This document shows positions 1 through 6,991 of a stretch of 64,000 bases of DNA, piece by piece; the stretch's first letter is position 1, and every line of letters starts with the position of its first letter. The stretch lies in contig NZ_JANYMP010000005.1 of the NCBI RefSeq assembly GCF_025061645.1, positions 281,050 through 345,049 on the forward strand. The letters are read 5' to 3'. Under the pieces are notes generated by a model that saw only the letters and a program-made list of their open reading frames with translations, did not search any database and was not told where the DNA came from. The position numbers were made by a program, and so were the translations under genes. This stretch comes from Umezawaea endophytica. Lineage in GTDB: Bacteria > Actinomycetota > Actinomycetes > Mycobacteriales > Pseudonocardiaceae.

Positions 1-859
1 GCGGGACGCCGTGCAGGATGCGGCCCCACTCCTGCCCGTCCAGGGAGTGCATGGCGAGCATCCGCAGCAGGATGCGGCCCGCTTCGGTCAGGCGCAGCGC
101 GGGATCGGCTTTGAGGCGCTCCAGCACGGCGAGGCGATCCCGATCCGCGGCACGGCCGAAGTCGGGTTCCGCCCACCTCAGCGGCTGCGGTTCAGCTCTT
201 AATCGCCTGCTCCCGTCCGGAGTCGGGCTCTCACCCCGCTCGAGCCTGCCCCGCACGTCCCTGACCGTTTCCGGGGAGATGCCGACCTGCTTGGCGACCT
301 TCCTGAGCGAAAGGCCAGGATCGCTGCGGATGAGTTCGGCGGCGAGCTTCCTCCCCTCCGAACCATCGACCGGACGGATGCGCCCGTCCCGCCCGATCCT
401 GGCTTCGTTTCCATTCTCTCCTCCATGTCTGCGCAGGTCGGCCACCGTGCCGGCGGAAATACCGGTCGCCGAGGCCACCCGCCGGTCGGACCACTGCGGA
501 TGCGTTCCGATGATCTGGACCGCCGCACGCTTGCGATCGGCGAGCGAAAGCGGCAGACCATGCCGTACATTCGCTTCGACGGCCAGGACGAAAGCATCCG
601 ATTCGGTGCCGTCAACGAGCCTCGCGGTGATCTTCTCATCACCTCTGACCCGCGCCGCCCTCAACCGGTGCAGGCCGTCGAGCACCTGCATCGTCGGACG
701 GTGGACGAGAATCGGTGGAAGTTCTCCCTCTGCCGACAACAACGTCTCGACGTGCTCCGGATCCTCACCCGAGGTTCGGGGCGAGAATACGGAAGACAGC
801 CGAGACAACTCGATCTCGACAATAGGAAGAGTGACGATGTCAACTCTTGTCGGATCCAT
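1..859 (-). CDS. StrR-like ParB-fold transcriptional regulator, 3' end cut by window edge
   Basis: Reads from ATG at 859 through the left edge without a stop (286 codons seen). The codon before the ATG is TAG, so this is the only start, and GGGGG lies just upstream. Residues about 10-95 look like a ParB N-terminal nuclease fold, with VLDGLHRLRAARVRG at 59-73. Helix-turn-helix-like stretches follow at about 124-147 (VASATGISAGTVADLRR) and 184-206 (VAKQVGISPETVRDVRG), with IGRDGRIRP between them. This layout is known from StrR/NovG/Bbr-type activators of antibiotic clusters; such proteins bind DNA and switch on a neighbouring pathway. Codon 220 is TTA (bases 200-202), rare in actinomycetes. The target pathway is not visible here. 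Family call is firm; the pathway role is inferred. Confidence 0.85.
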   Translation of the reverse strand, partial: MDPTRVDIVTLPIVEIELSRLSSVFSPRTSGEDPEHVETLLSAEGELPPILVHRPTMQVLDGLHRLRAARVRGDEKITARLVDGTESDAFVLAVEANVRHGLPLSLADRKRAAVQIIGTHPQWSDRRVASATGISAGTVADLRRHGGENGNEARIGRDGRIRPVDGSEGRKLAAELIRSDPGLSLRKVAKQVGISPETVRDVRGRLERGESPTPDGSRRLRAEPQPLRWAEPDFGRAADRDRLAVLERLKADPALRLTEAGRILLRMLAMHSLDGQEWGRILHGVP

Positions 860-877
860 CTAGCCCCCATTGGATCT

Positions 878-961
878 CTACGCTCTACCTTGCTGCGCGG
901 CACGCGACCCGGCGTCGCCGCCGCCTGCTCGACCTGCTCCGATGATGCAGTAGTCGGGCAT
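878..961 (-). CDS. possible 27-codon ORF or flavoprotein remnant upstream of the StrR-like gene
   Basis: A GAGGAAA ribosome site precedes ATG at 961, and the frame ends at TAG 878-880, 18 bases before the regulator start. The peptide opens MPDYCIIGAGRAGG, which looks like the first beta strand and glycine turn of an FAD or NAD Rossmann fold (usually GAGPAG). It then runs into low-complexity sequence. It could be a leader peptide, a broken flavoprotein gene, or chance. Coding bias cannot be judged on so short a frame. Confidence 0.25.
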   Translation of the reverse strand: MPDYCIIGAGRAGGGDAGSRAAQQGRA

Positions 962-1187
962 TTTTCCTCTCGGTGAAGCGAACTGCGTACACCTGTGCGG
1001 CAGCTATCCACTGAAAACACCGGAAAATAGGCCCGAACCCCAGTTTTCCCGCTGATCACCGGCGCGACCGAGATCACGCCTCGCTTGCTCCCATCGGGTG
1101 TGATGAATCCACAGCCGTGTACGTCGTCGTCACGCTGCGGAGCGCTTGCCGCCAGCATTTCACCACCCCCCGGTTGCGGACATTTCA

Positions 1188-1616
1188 TCAACTTACTAAG
1201 GAGGGGATTGCACCTTTTCCACCCCCATTCCGGACATCCCCCCAATCCTCCGACCGCCACAGGCCACCGCGGATCTCGCGAGCCGTGTCCCCCGAGGCGC
1301 ACCCGACCAGGTCCGCACCGTCCCGGAGGTCACCGGCAAACGCTTTCCCGCCACCGCGCCGTCCAACTGCCCCTACTCGGCGGTTGGACGCCGCGATCCC
1401 GTCCGCGCGCGCCTCGGCGGCGCCGCGAACGGCCTGGACGTCGAAGATCTCCTTGCGCACCACCGGCAGCACGTGCGCGCCGACCGCCACGACGGTCGTC
1501 CCGGTGACACGGCCGCGGGACGTGCTCGACCTCGTGCCGCCCGCGCGTGCCGAGGTCGATCCGGTCGACTCGCCTGGTGAAATCCTGATCACCTCGTCGT
1601 CGCGAGTCACCGTCAT
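1188..1616 (-). CDS. hypothetical protein, possibly truncated or frameshifted
   Basis: ATG at 1616 follows GGGG and opens a 142-residue frame. I recognise no family. The first 75 or so codons show strong G/C third positions (for example TTVVAVGAHVLPVVRKEIF, residues about 41-59), as expected of a real actinomycete gene. After roughly codon 80 the bias fades (GGA, GGT, AAA, TTA, AGT), and the tail is glycine- and arginine-rich. This pattern suggests a gene whose 3' part has decayed or shifted frame. A 22-bp palindrome lies 21 bases upstream of the ATG and could be its operator. There is no other support for function. Confidence 0.35.
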   Translation of the reverse strand: MTVTRDDEVIRISPGESTGSTSARAGGTRSSTSRGRVTGTTVVAVGAHVLPVVRKEIFDVQAVRGAAEARADGIAASNRRVGAVGRRGGGKAFAGDLRDGADLVGCASGDTAREIRGGLWRSEDWGDVRNGGGKGAIPSLVS

Positions 1617-1637
1617 CCCCTCAGCCCCCAGTGAGTG

Positions 1638-1659
1638 CATGCCATGCCAGCATGGCATG
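1638..1659. promoter_or_regulatory. 22-bp perfect palindrome, candidate operator
   Basis: Arms CATGCCATGC (1638-1647) and GCATGGCATG (1650-1659) are perfect complements around CA. It lies just upstream of the minus-strand ORF starting at 1616. The sharp 10-bp arms fit a dimeric repressor site. The cognate regulator is unknown. Confidence 0.5.
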
Positions 1660-2235
1660 ACCAATCGCAGTCGACAATTAACGGACAGTGGCGAAGCCGA
1701 AGCAAGAGTTGTCGATCAAGCTCGGCGAACGGGTGTCCGGCAGGTACGGCGCGTGCCCAACGGACCACAACCGGTCACGAAGACGGCGATTTCGGGTGAC
1801 CCCGTGGGCGATCACGGTGACCGGCGGCGAAGATCCCATGACCGGCTGTCCGACGTGCTACCGCCCACCGCTGTCGTGGCCGCAGAACCGTTGCCCGCAC
1901 ACCGGTTCCGGCGGGACTGTCGCGGCCCGCCGTGCTGCCGGTACCTTCACGGCGAGCGGTCCGCGCACCGACGTCCCCCGGTTCGGCGACGATCCGGGGC
2001 CGTGGGCGTGACGGCGGGCACGGTCGTCCGCCCTCGCTCGCGGCCCTCCCGGCGCACACCGGGTTGGACGCCGGTCCGACCGCCACTTCCTCGACACCCG
2101 CTTCCCGCGGCAAGCCCGCGGGCACGACCGCGACCCGACCTCCTGGACAACGGATGACGGGCCCGTCCACCGCGACGGGCACCTGCCGGTGCTCCTCCCG
2201 GACTCCCCCAGTCCGAAGTGGACACCGGCGCCGGG
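1660..2235. other. stretch without a convincing gene
   Basis: A plus-strand GTG frame at 1688-2011 (107 codons, with a CPTC motif and RRRR run) and several minus-strand frames cross this stretch. None has consistent third-position G/C bias, a clear ribosome site or a recognisable domain. I treat it as non-coding or decayed sequence. Confidence 0.4.
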
Positions 2236-2279
2236 GGTGGGGCGCACCCCAACCGCCCGAACGGTGGGTGCGCCCCACC
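2236..2279. terminator. long hairpin downstream of the ligase gene
   Basis: GGTGGGGCGCACCC (2236-2249) pairs perfectly with GGGTGCGCCCCACC (2266-2279). Inside the loop ACCG (2252-2255) can pair with CGGT (2262-2265). There is no T tract, as is usual in actinomycetes. It lies about 100 bases beyond the stop of the minus-strand ligase gene. Confidence 0.6.
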
Positions 2280-2296
2280 TCCGGCCTTGTCCCGCA

Positions 2297-2379
2297 GCGC
2301 GAAACCCCGACCGTCTGCCTCGTCGCACGGCGCGGAACCCCTACCGTCCACCTTGTCACGCGCCGCGGAACCCGTCCGT
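2297..2379. repeat. degenerate 33-bp tandem repeat, about 2.5 copies
   Basis: Units begin at 2297 (GCGCGAAACCCCGACCGTC), 2330 (GCGCGGAACCCCTACCGTC) and 2363 (CCGCGGAACCCGTCCGTC). A partial older unit may precede 2297. The last unit ends at the ligase stop codon (2380-2382). Being a multiple of three, the repeat would add an in-frame repeat to any protein reading through it. Confidence 0.55.
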
Positions 2380-3351
2380 CTACAGCGGAACCGCCGTCGG
2401 CATCGTCGCGGCACCGACCAGGCGGGCGATGAGCTTCTCGTACGACACCCCCGCGACCGCGAACATCCTCGGCACCCGCGACTCGGCCGTCATGCCGGGC
2501 ATCGTGTTGACCTCGTTCAGGACCGGGCCGTCCTCGGTGAGGAAGAAGTCGACGCTCGCGACCCCGGCGCAGCCGAGCGCGTCGAACAGCGCCAGCGCGG
2601 CCTCCGTGACCATGTCGCGGTCCGCGCTGCCGAGGGAGGCGGGCACCGTGCACCGGATCGATCCCCGGTGCTTCTTGGCCGTGTCGACCAGTCCGGTGGC
2701 GTGCATCTCCAACGGCGGTGCCGCCCAGCGGCTGCCGTCGGCCTCGCGCAGGACGCCCACGGCGATCTCCCGGCCGTGGACGACGTGCTCGACGAGGATC
2801 TGCTCGTCGTAGCGGGAGGCGATGATCAGCGCCTCGTCGAGCTGCACGGCGTCGCGGGCCAGGGTGACCCCGTAGCTGGAACCGGCGGAGACCGGTTTGA
2901 CGACGACGTCGGTCTCGAAGTCGATCTCCCCCACGTCGGCCGCGTGCACCAGTCGGCCGGGGGCGGTGCGGATCCCGACGGCCTTGGCGACGAGCTTGGT
3001 CGCCCACTTGTCCACGCCGATCGCCCCGGCCCGCAGCCCGGAGCCCGCGACGGGTTTCTGGGCGAGGGCGCACAGCGCCGCGAGCGTCCCGTCCTCCCCG
3101 CACGGACCGTGCACCGCCGGGAAGACCACGTCCGCCCGTTCGACCAAGGGCAGCGCCGCGGCCAACGAGGCGGCGGCGCTCCTGCCCAGCGGTCGCCGAC
3201 CGTCCGCCCAGATCCCGTCGCGGCCGATGGTGAGCGCGCTGACCTCGAACCCCTCGGACCGCAGCGCGTCGCCGATGGCCGCGGCACTCCTCAGTGAGAC
3301 TGCGTGTTCGGCGTTCTGGCCGCCGCCGATGACCAAGACGTGTCGCGTCAT
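2380..3351 (-). CDS. ddl: D-alanine--D-alanine (or D-Ala-D-X) ligase
   Basis: ATP-grasp enzyme of 323 residues that would join D-Ala to D-Ala or another D-residue for peptidoglycan precursors in the cytoplasm. Visible family marks are EHAVSLRSAA near residue 15, HGPCGEDG around 80, and the C-terminal NEVNTMPGMT with the metal-binding Glu/Asn. The region aligned with the specificity loop reads DTAKKHRGS, so the usual EAKY tyrosine of DdlB is absent; I cannot decide between D-Ala and another acceptor. ATG at 3351 was chosen because the protein then starts MTRHVLVIGGGQNAEH, as in the family. The longer frame to 3423 is arginine-rich and unlikely. It follows vanY1 by 75 bases and is probably co-transcribed. 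No vanH or vanX is nearby. Confidence 0.88.
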   Translation of the reverse strand: MTRHVLVIGGGQNAEHAVSLRSAAAIGDALRSEGFEVSALTIGRDGIWADGRRPLGRSAAASLAAALPLVERADVVFPAVHGPCGEDGTLAALCALAQKPVAGSGLRAGAIGVDKWATKLVAKAVGIRTAPGRLVHAADVGEIDFETDVVVKPVSAGSSYGVTLARDAVQLDEALIIASRYDEQILVEHVVHGREIAVGVLREADGSRWAAPPLEMHATGLVDTAKKHRGSIRCTVPASLGSADRDMVTEAALALFDALGCAGVASVDFFLTEDGPVLNEVNTMPGMTAESRVPRMFAVAGVSYEKLIARLVGAATMPTAVPL

Positions 3352-3426
3352 GCGTTCGTTCTCTTCACTCGTGGTCCGATGCCTGTGACGACGGTGTCGG
3401 GAGTGGACCCGGTCCGAGCACACCGG

Positions 3427-4050
3427 TCACTGTCGCATCCTCGGGTCCTGGCTGGGGTCCGGGTACATGGGCGGGCAGCCGTTGACGACGGCGTCGGGGC
3501 GCAGTTCGTAGTGCCAGGGCTCGTTCTCGTAGATCTGGCACAGCCCGTAGCCCGCGCCGTGCACGGACAGCCACGCCCTGGCGGCGGGGGGTCCGATGTC
3601 GACGGCGCCTCCCGCCACGTGGGCGGACGTCTCCGCGGTGGCCACCCACCGGGCGGCCTCCTCTTCGGACCCGTGCTTCACGACCGCCTCGCGCAGGAGC
3701 TGGTCCTGGTAGGCCGGGGAGCGCCAGCCGCTGTTGACGACGAAATCGATCCCGTCACCCGCGGCGTCCTCGGCGGCCCGGCGGAGCGCGCCGAGGAAGG
3801 CGGGGTCGAGGTTGGCCACGGCCGGGACCCCGTCGTCGAAGACCGTCGTGCCGACGAAGACGGCGCCGTGTGCCTCGCCGAGCGCGCCGGGGTGCGGGAC
3901 GCGGAGCAACCGGTAGCCGAGGGCTTTGGCGATGGCCACGAAGACGGCTCGCAGGGCACCGACGAGGACCCCGCGAACCCGTCGGGCCGCTGGTGCGAGG
4001 AGCCCCGGAATCCGACGGGTCGGTGGTCGTGCCGAGTCGCGGTAAGCCAT
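3427..4050 (-). CDS. vanY: VanY-type D,D-carboxypeptidase (M15B), membrane-anchored
   Basis: 207 residues. An N-terminal basic stretch and hydrophobic segment (about 25-45, RGVLVGALRAVFVAIAKALGY) probably anchor it in the membrane with the catalytic domain outside. The zinc-peptidase core is complete: SGWRSPAYQ, SAHVAGGAVDIG (His and Asp ligands) and EPWHYELRP (third ligand). Family members cut the terminal D-Ala from pentapeptide precursors, which removes the glycopeptide target. ATG at 4050 is preferred over the longer frame because the upstream part is promoter-like and carries the direct repeat shared with vanY2. The C-terminus CPPMYPDPSQDPRMRQ closely matches the second copy, so the two are recent paralogues. 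Likely induced by the VanRS pair. Confidence 0.9.
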   Translation of the reverse strand: MAYRDSARPPTRRIPGLLAPAARRVRGVLVGALRAVFVAIAKALGYRLLRVPHPGALGEAHGAVFVGTTVFDDGVPAVANLDPAFLGALRRAAEDAAGDGIDFVVNSGWRSPAYQDQLLREAVVKHGSEEEAARWVATAETSAHVAGGAVDIGPPAARAWLSVHGAGYGLCQIYENEPWHYELRPDAVVNGCPPMYPDPSQDPRMRQ

Positions 4051-4096
4051 GGCTACAGTCAAATGACCCCGGTGTTGCCAGCGGGTATGTGGTTTT

Positions 4097-4118
4097 CGAT
4101 ACGCCGACGATATGTCGG
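4097..4118. promoter_or_regulatory. candidate VanR box upstream of vanY1
   Basis: Two tandem 11-bp units, CGATACGCCGA (4097-4107) and CGATATGTCGG (4108-4118), about 50 bases upstream of the vanY1 ATG. The 11-bp spacing suits an OmpR-family dimer. The flanks (GTGTTGCC and TTTTCGATA) also match the site upstream of vanY2 and vanR. Confidence 0.55.
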
Positions 4119-4262
4119 GCGCGGTCGGCCAACCGGGCGGTCTGAGCACTTGGACACCCGGAAATGCCGCATAGGCGCCCATAACGCCGCCCAGGGCCGC
4201 CGGTGGCTCCTGTCCAACCCCGCGAGCCGCCCGAACCGGGCTGAACGGGGCTATGTTGGAAA

Positions 4263-4294
4263 GTTCCACCCAGTCCCGGTTTTCCGGGTGGAAC
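4263..4294. terminator. hairpin downstream of vanY2
   Basis: GTTCCACCC (4263-4271) and GGGTGGAAC (4286-4294) pair perfectly around a 14-base loop. It lies in the 357-base gap between the vanY2 stop (4408) and the vanY1 promoter, so it may stop transcripts from vanY2. Apart from this and the VanR box I see nothing else in the gap. Confidence 0.5.
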
Positions 4295-4407
4295 ACCCGA
4301 ACGGCGAAACCGGCGCGCCCGCGGCGGGAGACCGCGAGCACGCCGGTTCGTCGAGTGGTCGGGTGTTCCGGCCCGGCCGCGGGTCCTCCGTCAGCCCTGC
4401 GGGCCGC

Positions 4408-5103
4408 TCAGCGCCGCATCCTGGGGTCCTGGGTGGGGTCGGAGTACATGGGCGGGCAGCCGTCGGGGCGCAGTTCGTAGTGCCAGGGCTCGTTCTGGTA
4501 GATCTGGCACAACCCGTACCGCTCGCCGTTCTTGGCCAGCCACGGCAGGGAGTCGGTGGGCCCGAGGTCGATCGCCATCCCCTTCACGTGGGGTGACGTC
4601 TCGGGGGTGGCCACCCACCGGGAGGCCTCCTTCTCCGACCCGTACTCGGCGACGGCGTCGCGGAGGAGCTGGGTCTGGTACGACTCGGAACGCCAGCCGC
4701 TGTTGACGACGAACTGGACGCCGTCGTCCTCCGCGGCCTTCGCGGCCTTGCGCAGCGCAGCGAGGAGATCGGCGTCGAGGTTGGTCACGGCCGCGAACTC
4801 GTCGCCGAAGACCGTCACGCCCGCGGGGACCGCGCCGTCCGCCTCGCCCGCCTGCGCCGACGGGTCCCGCCGCTCACCGCGGTCGGGCTGGCCGGGCGGA
4901 CCCATGTCCGCGGTGGGCGGCGCGTCGGGAACACCGGTGGACGACTGGTCGGGGTTCGCGCCGATGGCGTCGGACCGGGGGTCCCGCAGGAAGAAGACGA
5001 CCGACAAGACGACGGCGAGCGCCACGCCGATGACGACAACGGCGGCGATGGTCTTCGATCGCGTACGGCGAGCCGCCGTTCGTGATGGTCCGCTGTAGGT
5101 CAT
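4408..5103 (-). CDS. vanY: VanY-type D,D-carboxypeptidase (M15B), second copy
   Basis: 231 residues. A clear membrane segment (about 18-40, TIAAVVVIGVALAVVLSVVFF) is followed by a Pro/Asp-rich linker of about 60 residues and the zinc-peptidase domain: SGWRSESYQ, SPHVKGMAIDLG and EPWHYELRP. It should act outside the membrane on lipid II stem peptides. Compared with the first copy it has a longer linker, and its tail lacks the short insertion before the shared CPPMY end. It starts at ATG 5103, 85 bases from the divergent vanR, so both share the repeat at 5150-5171. Function rests on family knowledge; the exact substrate (D-Ala-D-Ala or D-Ala-D-Lac) is not visible. Confidence 0.92.
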   Translation of the reverse strand: MTYSGPSRTAARRTRSKTIAAVVVIGVALAVVLSVVFFLRDPRSDAIGANPDQSSTGVPDAPPTADMGPPGQPDRGERRDPSAQAGEADGAVPAGVTVFGDEFAAVTNLDADLLAALRKAAKAAEDDGVQFVVNSGWRSESYQTQLLRDAVAEYGSEKEASRWVATPETSPHVKGMAIDLGPTDSLPWLAKNGERYGLCQIYQNEPWHYELRPDGCPPMYSDPTQDPRMRR

Positions 5104-5149
5104 GCGACCAGTCAAGGCAACGCGGTGTTGCCGTCGCGTATGCGGATTT

Positions 5150-5171
5150 CGATATGCCGGCGATACGCCCG
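5150..5171. promoter_or_regulatory. candidate VanR box between vanY2 and vanR
   Basis: Tandem units CGATATGCCGG (5150-5160) and CGATACGCCCG (5161-5171), nearly the same as the pair upstream of vanY1. The position lets one site serve both divergent genes. The vanR ATG is only 17 bases beyond it, so the vanR leader must be very short. Confidence 0.6.
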
Positions 5172-5188
5172 GCTCGTAGCATCGGAGC

Positions 5189-5884
5189 ATGCGTGTGTTG
5201 ATCGTCGAGGACGAACCATACCTGGCGGAAGCCATCCGAGATGGCCTCCGTCTGCAAGCGATAGCGGCGGACACCGCGGGCGACGGCGACACCGCACTGG
5301 AACTGCTGAGCATCAACACCTACGACATCGCCGTCCTCGACCGCGACGTCCCAGGCGTCTCCGGCGACGAGATCGCCAAGCTCATCGTCGCCTCCGGCAG
5401 CGGTATGCCGATCCTCATGCTCACCGCCGCGGACCGGTTGGAGGACAAGGCTTCCGGGTTCGAACTCGGCGCCGACGACTACCTCACGAAGCCGTTCGCG
5501 CTCCGCGAGCTGGTGCTCCGGCTCAGGGCGCTGGACCGCAGGCGCGCGCACAGCAGGCCACCCGTGCGGGAGATCGCGGGTCTGCGGCTGGACCCGTTCC
5601 GCCGCGAGGTCTTCCGCGACGGCCGCTACGTCGCGCTGACCCGCAAGCAGTTCGCCGTGCTGGAGGTCCTCGTCGCCGCCGAAGGCGGTGTCGTCAGCGC
5701 GGAGGAACTGCTGGAGCGGGCGTGGGACGCGAACGCGGACCCGTTCACCAACGCCGTGCGCATCACGGTCTCGGCCCTGCGCAAGCGGCTCGGCGAACCC
5801 TGGATCATCGCGACCGTGCCCGGTGCCGGGTACCGCATCGACGCCCAACCGGACACCGGCCCCGAGGGGGCGGACGGTGGCTAG
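5189..5884 (+). CDS. vanR: VanR-type response regulator
   Basis: 231 residues, OmpR/PhoB class. The receiver domain (1-115) carries the acidic pocket EDE, the phosphorylated Asp51 in VLDRDVPG, and KPF around 102. The winged-helix DNA-binding domain (about 125-222) contains LTRKQFAVLEVLVA and VRITVSALRKRLG. The whole protein looks very like the VanR of Streptomyces coelicolor, which activates van genes when VanS senses vancomycin-type glycopeptides. It is divergent from vanY2 and overlaps vanS by eight bases, so the pair is translationally coupled. The repeats at 5150-5171 and 4097-4118 are its likely binding sites. Confidence 0.95.
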   Translation: MRVLIVEDEPYLAEAIRDGLRLQAIAADTAGDGDTALELLSINTYDIAVLDRDVPGVSGDEIAKLIVASGSGMPILMLTAADRLEDKASGFELGADDYLTKPFALRELVLRLRALDRRRAHSRPPVREIAGLRLDPFRREVFRDGRYVALTRKQFAVLEVLVAAEGGVVSAEELLERAWDANADPFTNAVRITVSALRKRLGEPWIIATVPGAGYRIDAQPDTGPEGADGG

Positions 5885-6959
5885 GGCTCCGGGCTTGAGC
5901 GTCCGCTTCAAGCTCACCCTCAGCTACGCCGGTTTCCTCATGCTCGCGGGCCTCCTGCTGCTCGCGAACATGTGGATGTACCTGAGCAGCCTGCCCGACG
6001 TCACCACCGCTCCCGGCGCGCTGCCGGGCCGTTCGGTCATCCTGCGCACCTTCGCGCCGGACGCGGGCGCCGTGCTGGTCTTCCTGCTGGTGTTCGGGCT
6101 CGTGGGCGGGTGGATACTGGCGGGCCGCGTGCTCGCCCCGCTGACCCGCATCACGGCCGCCACCCGCATGGCCGCCAACGGGTCGCTGTCCCACCGGATC
6201 CGGTTGGAGGGCAGCCAGGACGAGTTCCGCGAACTCGCCGACACCTTCGACAACATGCTCGCCCGGCTCGAAGCGCACGTCGCCGAGCAGCGCAGGTTCG
6301 CGGCCAACGCCTCGCACGAGCTGCGCACCCCGCTCGCGATCTCGCAGGCGCTCCTCGAGGTGGCCCGCAACGATCCCGAGCAGGACCACGGTGAACTCGT
6401 CGACCGGCTGCACGCCGTCAACGCGCGGGCGATCGACCTCACCGAGGCGCTGCTCCTGCTCAGCCGCGCCGACCAGAGGTCGTTCACCCGAGAACCCGTC
6501 GACCTGTCCCTGCTGGTGGAGGAGGCCACCGAGACCCTGCTCCCGCTGGCCGAGAAGCGCGGCACCACCATCGAGACGACCGGTGACATCACCACGGCCT
6601 TCGGGTCGCAGGCGCTCCTGCTCCAGATCACGATGAACCTCGTGCACAACGCCATCGTGCACAACCTGCCCGAGCAGGGCACCGTGTGGGTCAGGACCAG
6701 CCTCCGCTCCAGGACCGCCGTGCTCGCCGTCGAGAACACCGGCGAGAAGCTCTCCCCGCAACTGGTCTCCACGCTGACCGAACCGTTCCAGCGCGGCACC
6801 GAGCGGATCCGCGGCGACCACTCGGGGGTCGGCCTCGGCCTGGCGATCGTCAAGAGCATCACCCAGGTGCACGACGGCACCCTCACCATCCTCGCGCGCC
6901 CGGCGGGCGGACTGCGCATCACCGTCCAACTGCCCTCCGCACCGCGACCTTCCACCTGA
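5877..6959 (+). CDS. vanS: VanS-type sensor histidine kinase
   Basis: 360 residues, partner of VanR. Two membrane segments (about 14-34 and 62-84) bracket a short extracytoplasmic loop of about 27 residues, then a HAMP region, the phosphorylation box ASHELRTPLAI (about 143-153), the N box MNLVHNAIVHN and the G box GVGLGLAIVKS. GTG at 5877 follows GAGGGGG and overlaps the vanR stop; the longer upstream frame lies inside vanR and is not real. VanS of this type is known to respond to glycopeptides and to act as kinase or phosphatase on VanR. The stop codon lies inside a strong terminator hairpin. Confidence 0.93.
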   Translation: MARAPGLSVRFKLTLSYAGFLMLAGLLLLANMWMYLSSLPDVTTAPGALPGRSVILRTFAPDAGAVLVFLLVFGLVGGWILAGRVLAPLTRITAATRMAANGSLSHRIRLEGSQDEFRELADTFDNMLARLEAHVAEQRRFAANASHELRTPLAISQALLEVARNDPEQDHGELVDRLHAVNARAIDLTEALLLLSRADQRSFTREPVDLSLLVEEATETLLPLAEKRGTTIETTGDITTAFGSQALLLQITMNLVHNAIVHNLPEQGTVWVRTSLRSRTAVLAVENTGEKLSPQLVSTLTEPFQRGTERIRGDHSGVGLGLAIVKSITQVHDGTLTILARPAGGLRITVQLPSAPRPST

Positions 6960-6987
6960 CCGGCGGGTGGCCCGCCGGTCAGGTGGA
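6951..6987. terminator. bidirectional terminator between vanS and fic
   Basis: Seventeen-base arms TCCACCTGACCGGCGGG (6951-6967) and their exact complement (6971-6987) around a TGG loop. It includes the vanS stop and ends five bases from the stop of the convergent Fic gene, so it can serve both. Confidence 0.85.
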
Positions 6988-6991
6988 GGGG

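Noticed and set aside
661-1302. 213-codon minus-strand frame covering the upstream region of the StrR-like gene
   Set aside because: It overlaps the start of the better-supported regulator in another phase, and its composition is not protein-like.
1688-2011. Plus-strand GTG frame of 107 codons with CPTC and arginine run
   Set aside because: Mixed third-position use, weak ribosome site and no family; it overlaps equally weak minus-strand frames.
2380-6959. A complete vanHAX glycopeptide resistance cassette
   Set aside because: No D-lactate dehydrogenase (VanH) or D,D-dipeptidase (VanX) is present; only ligase, two VanY and VanRS can be supported.
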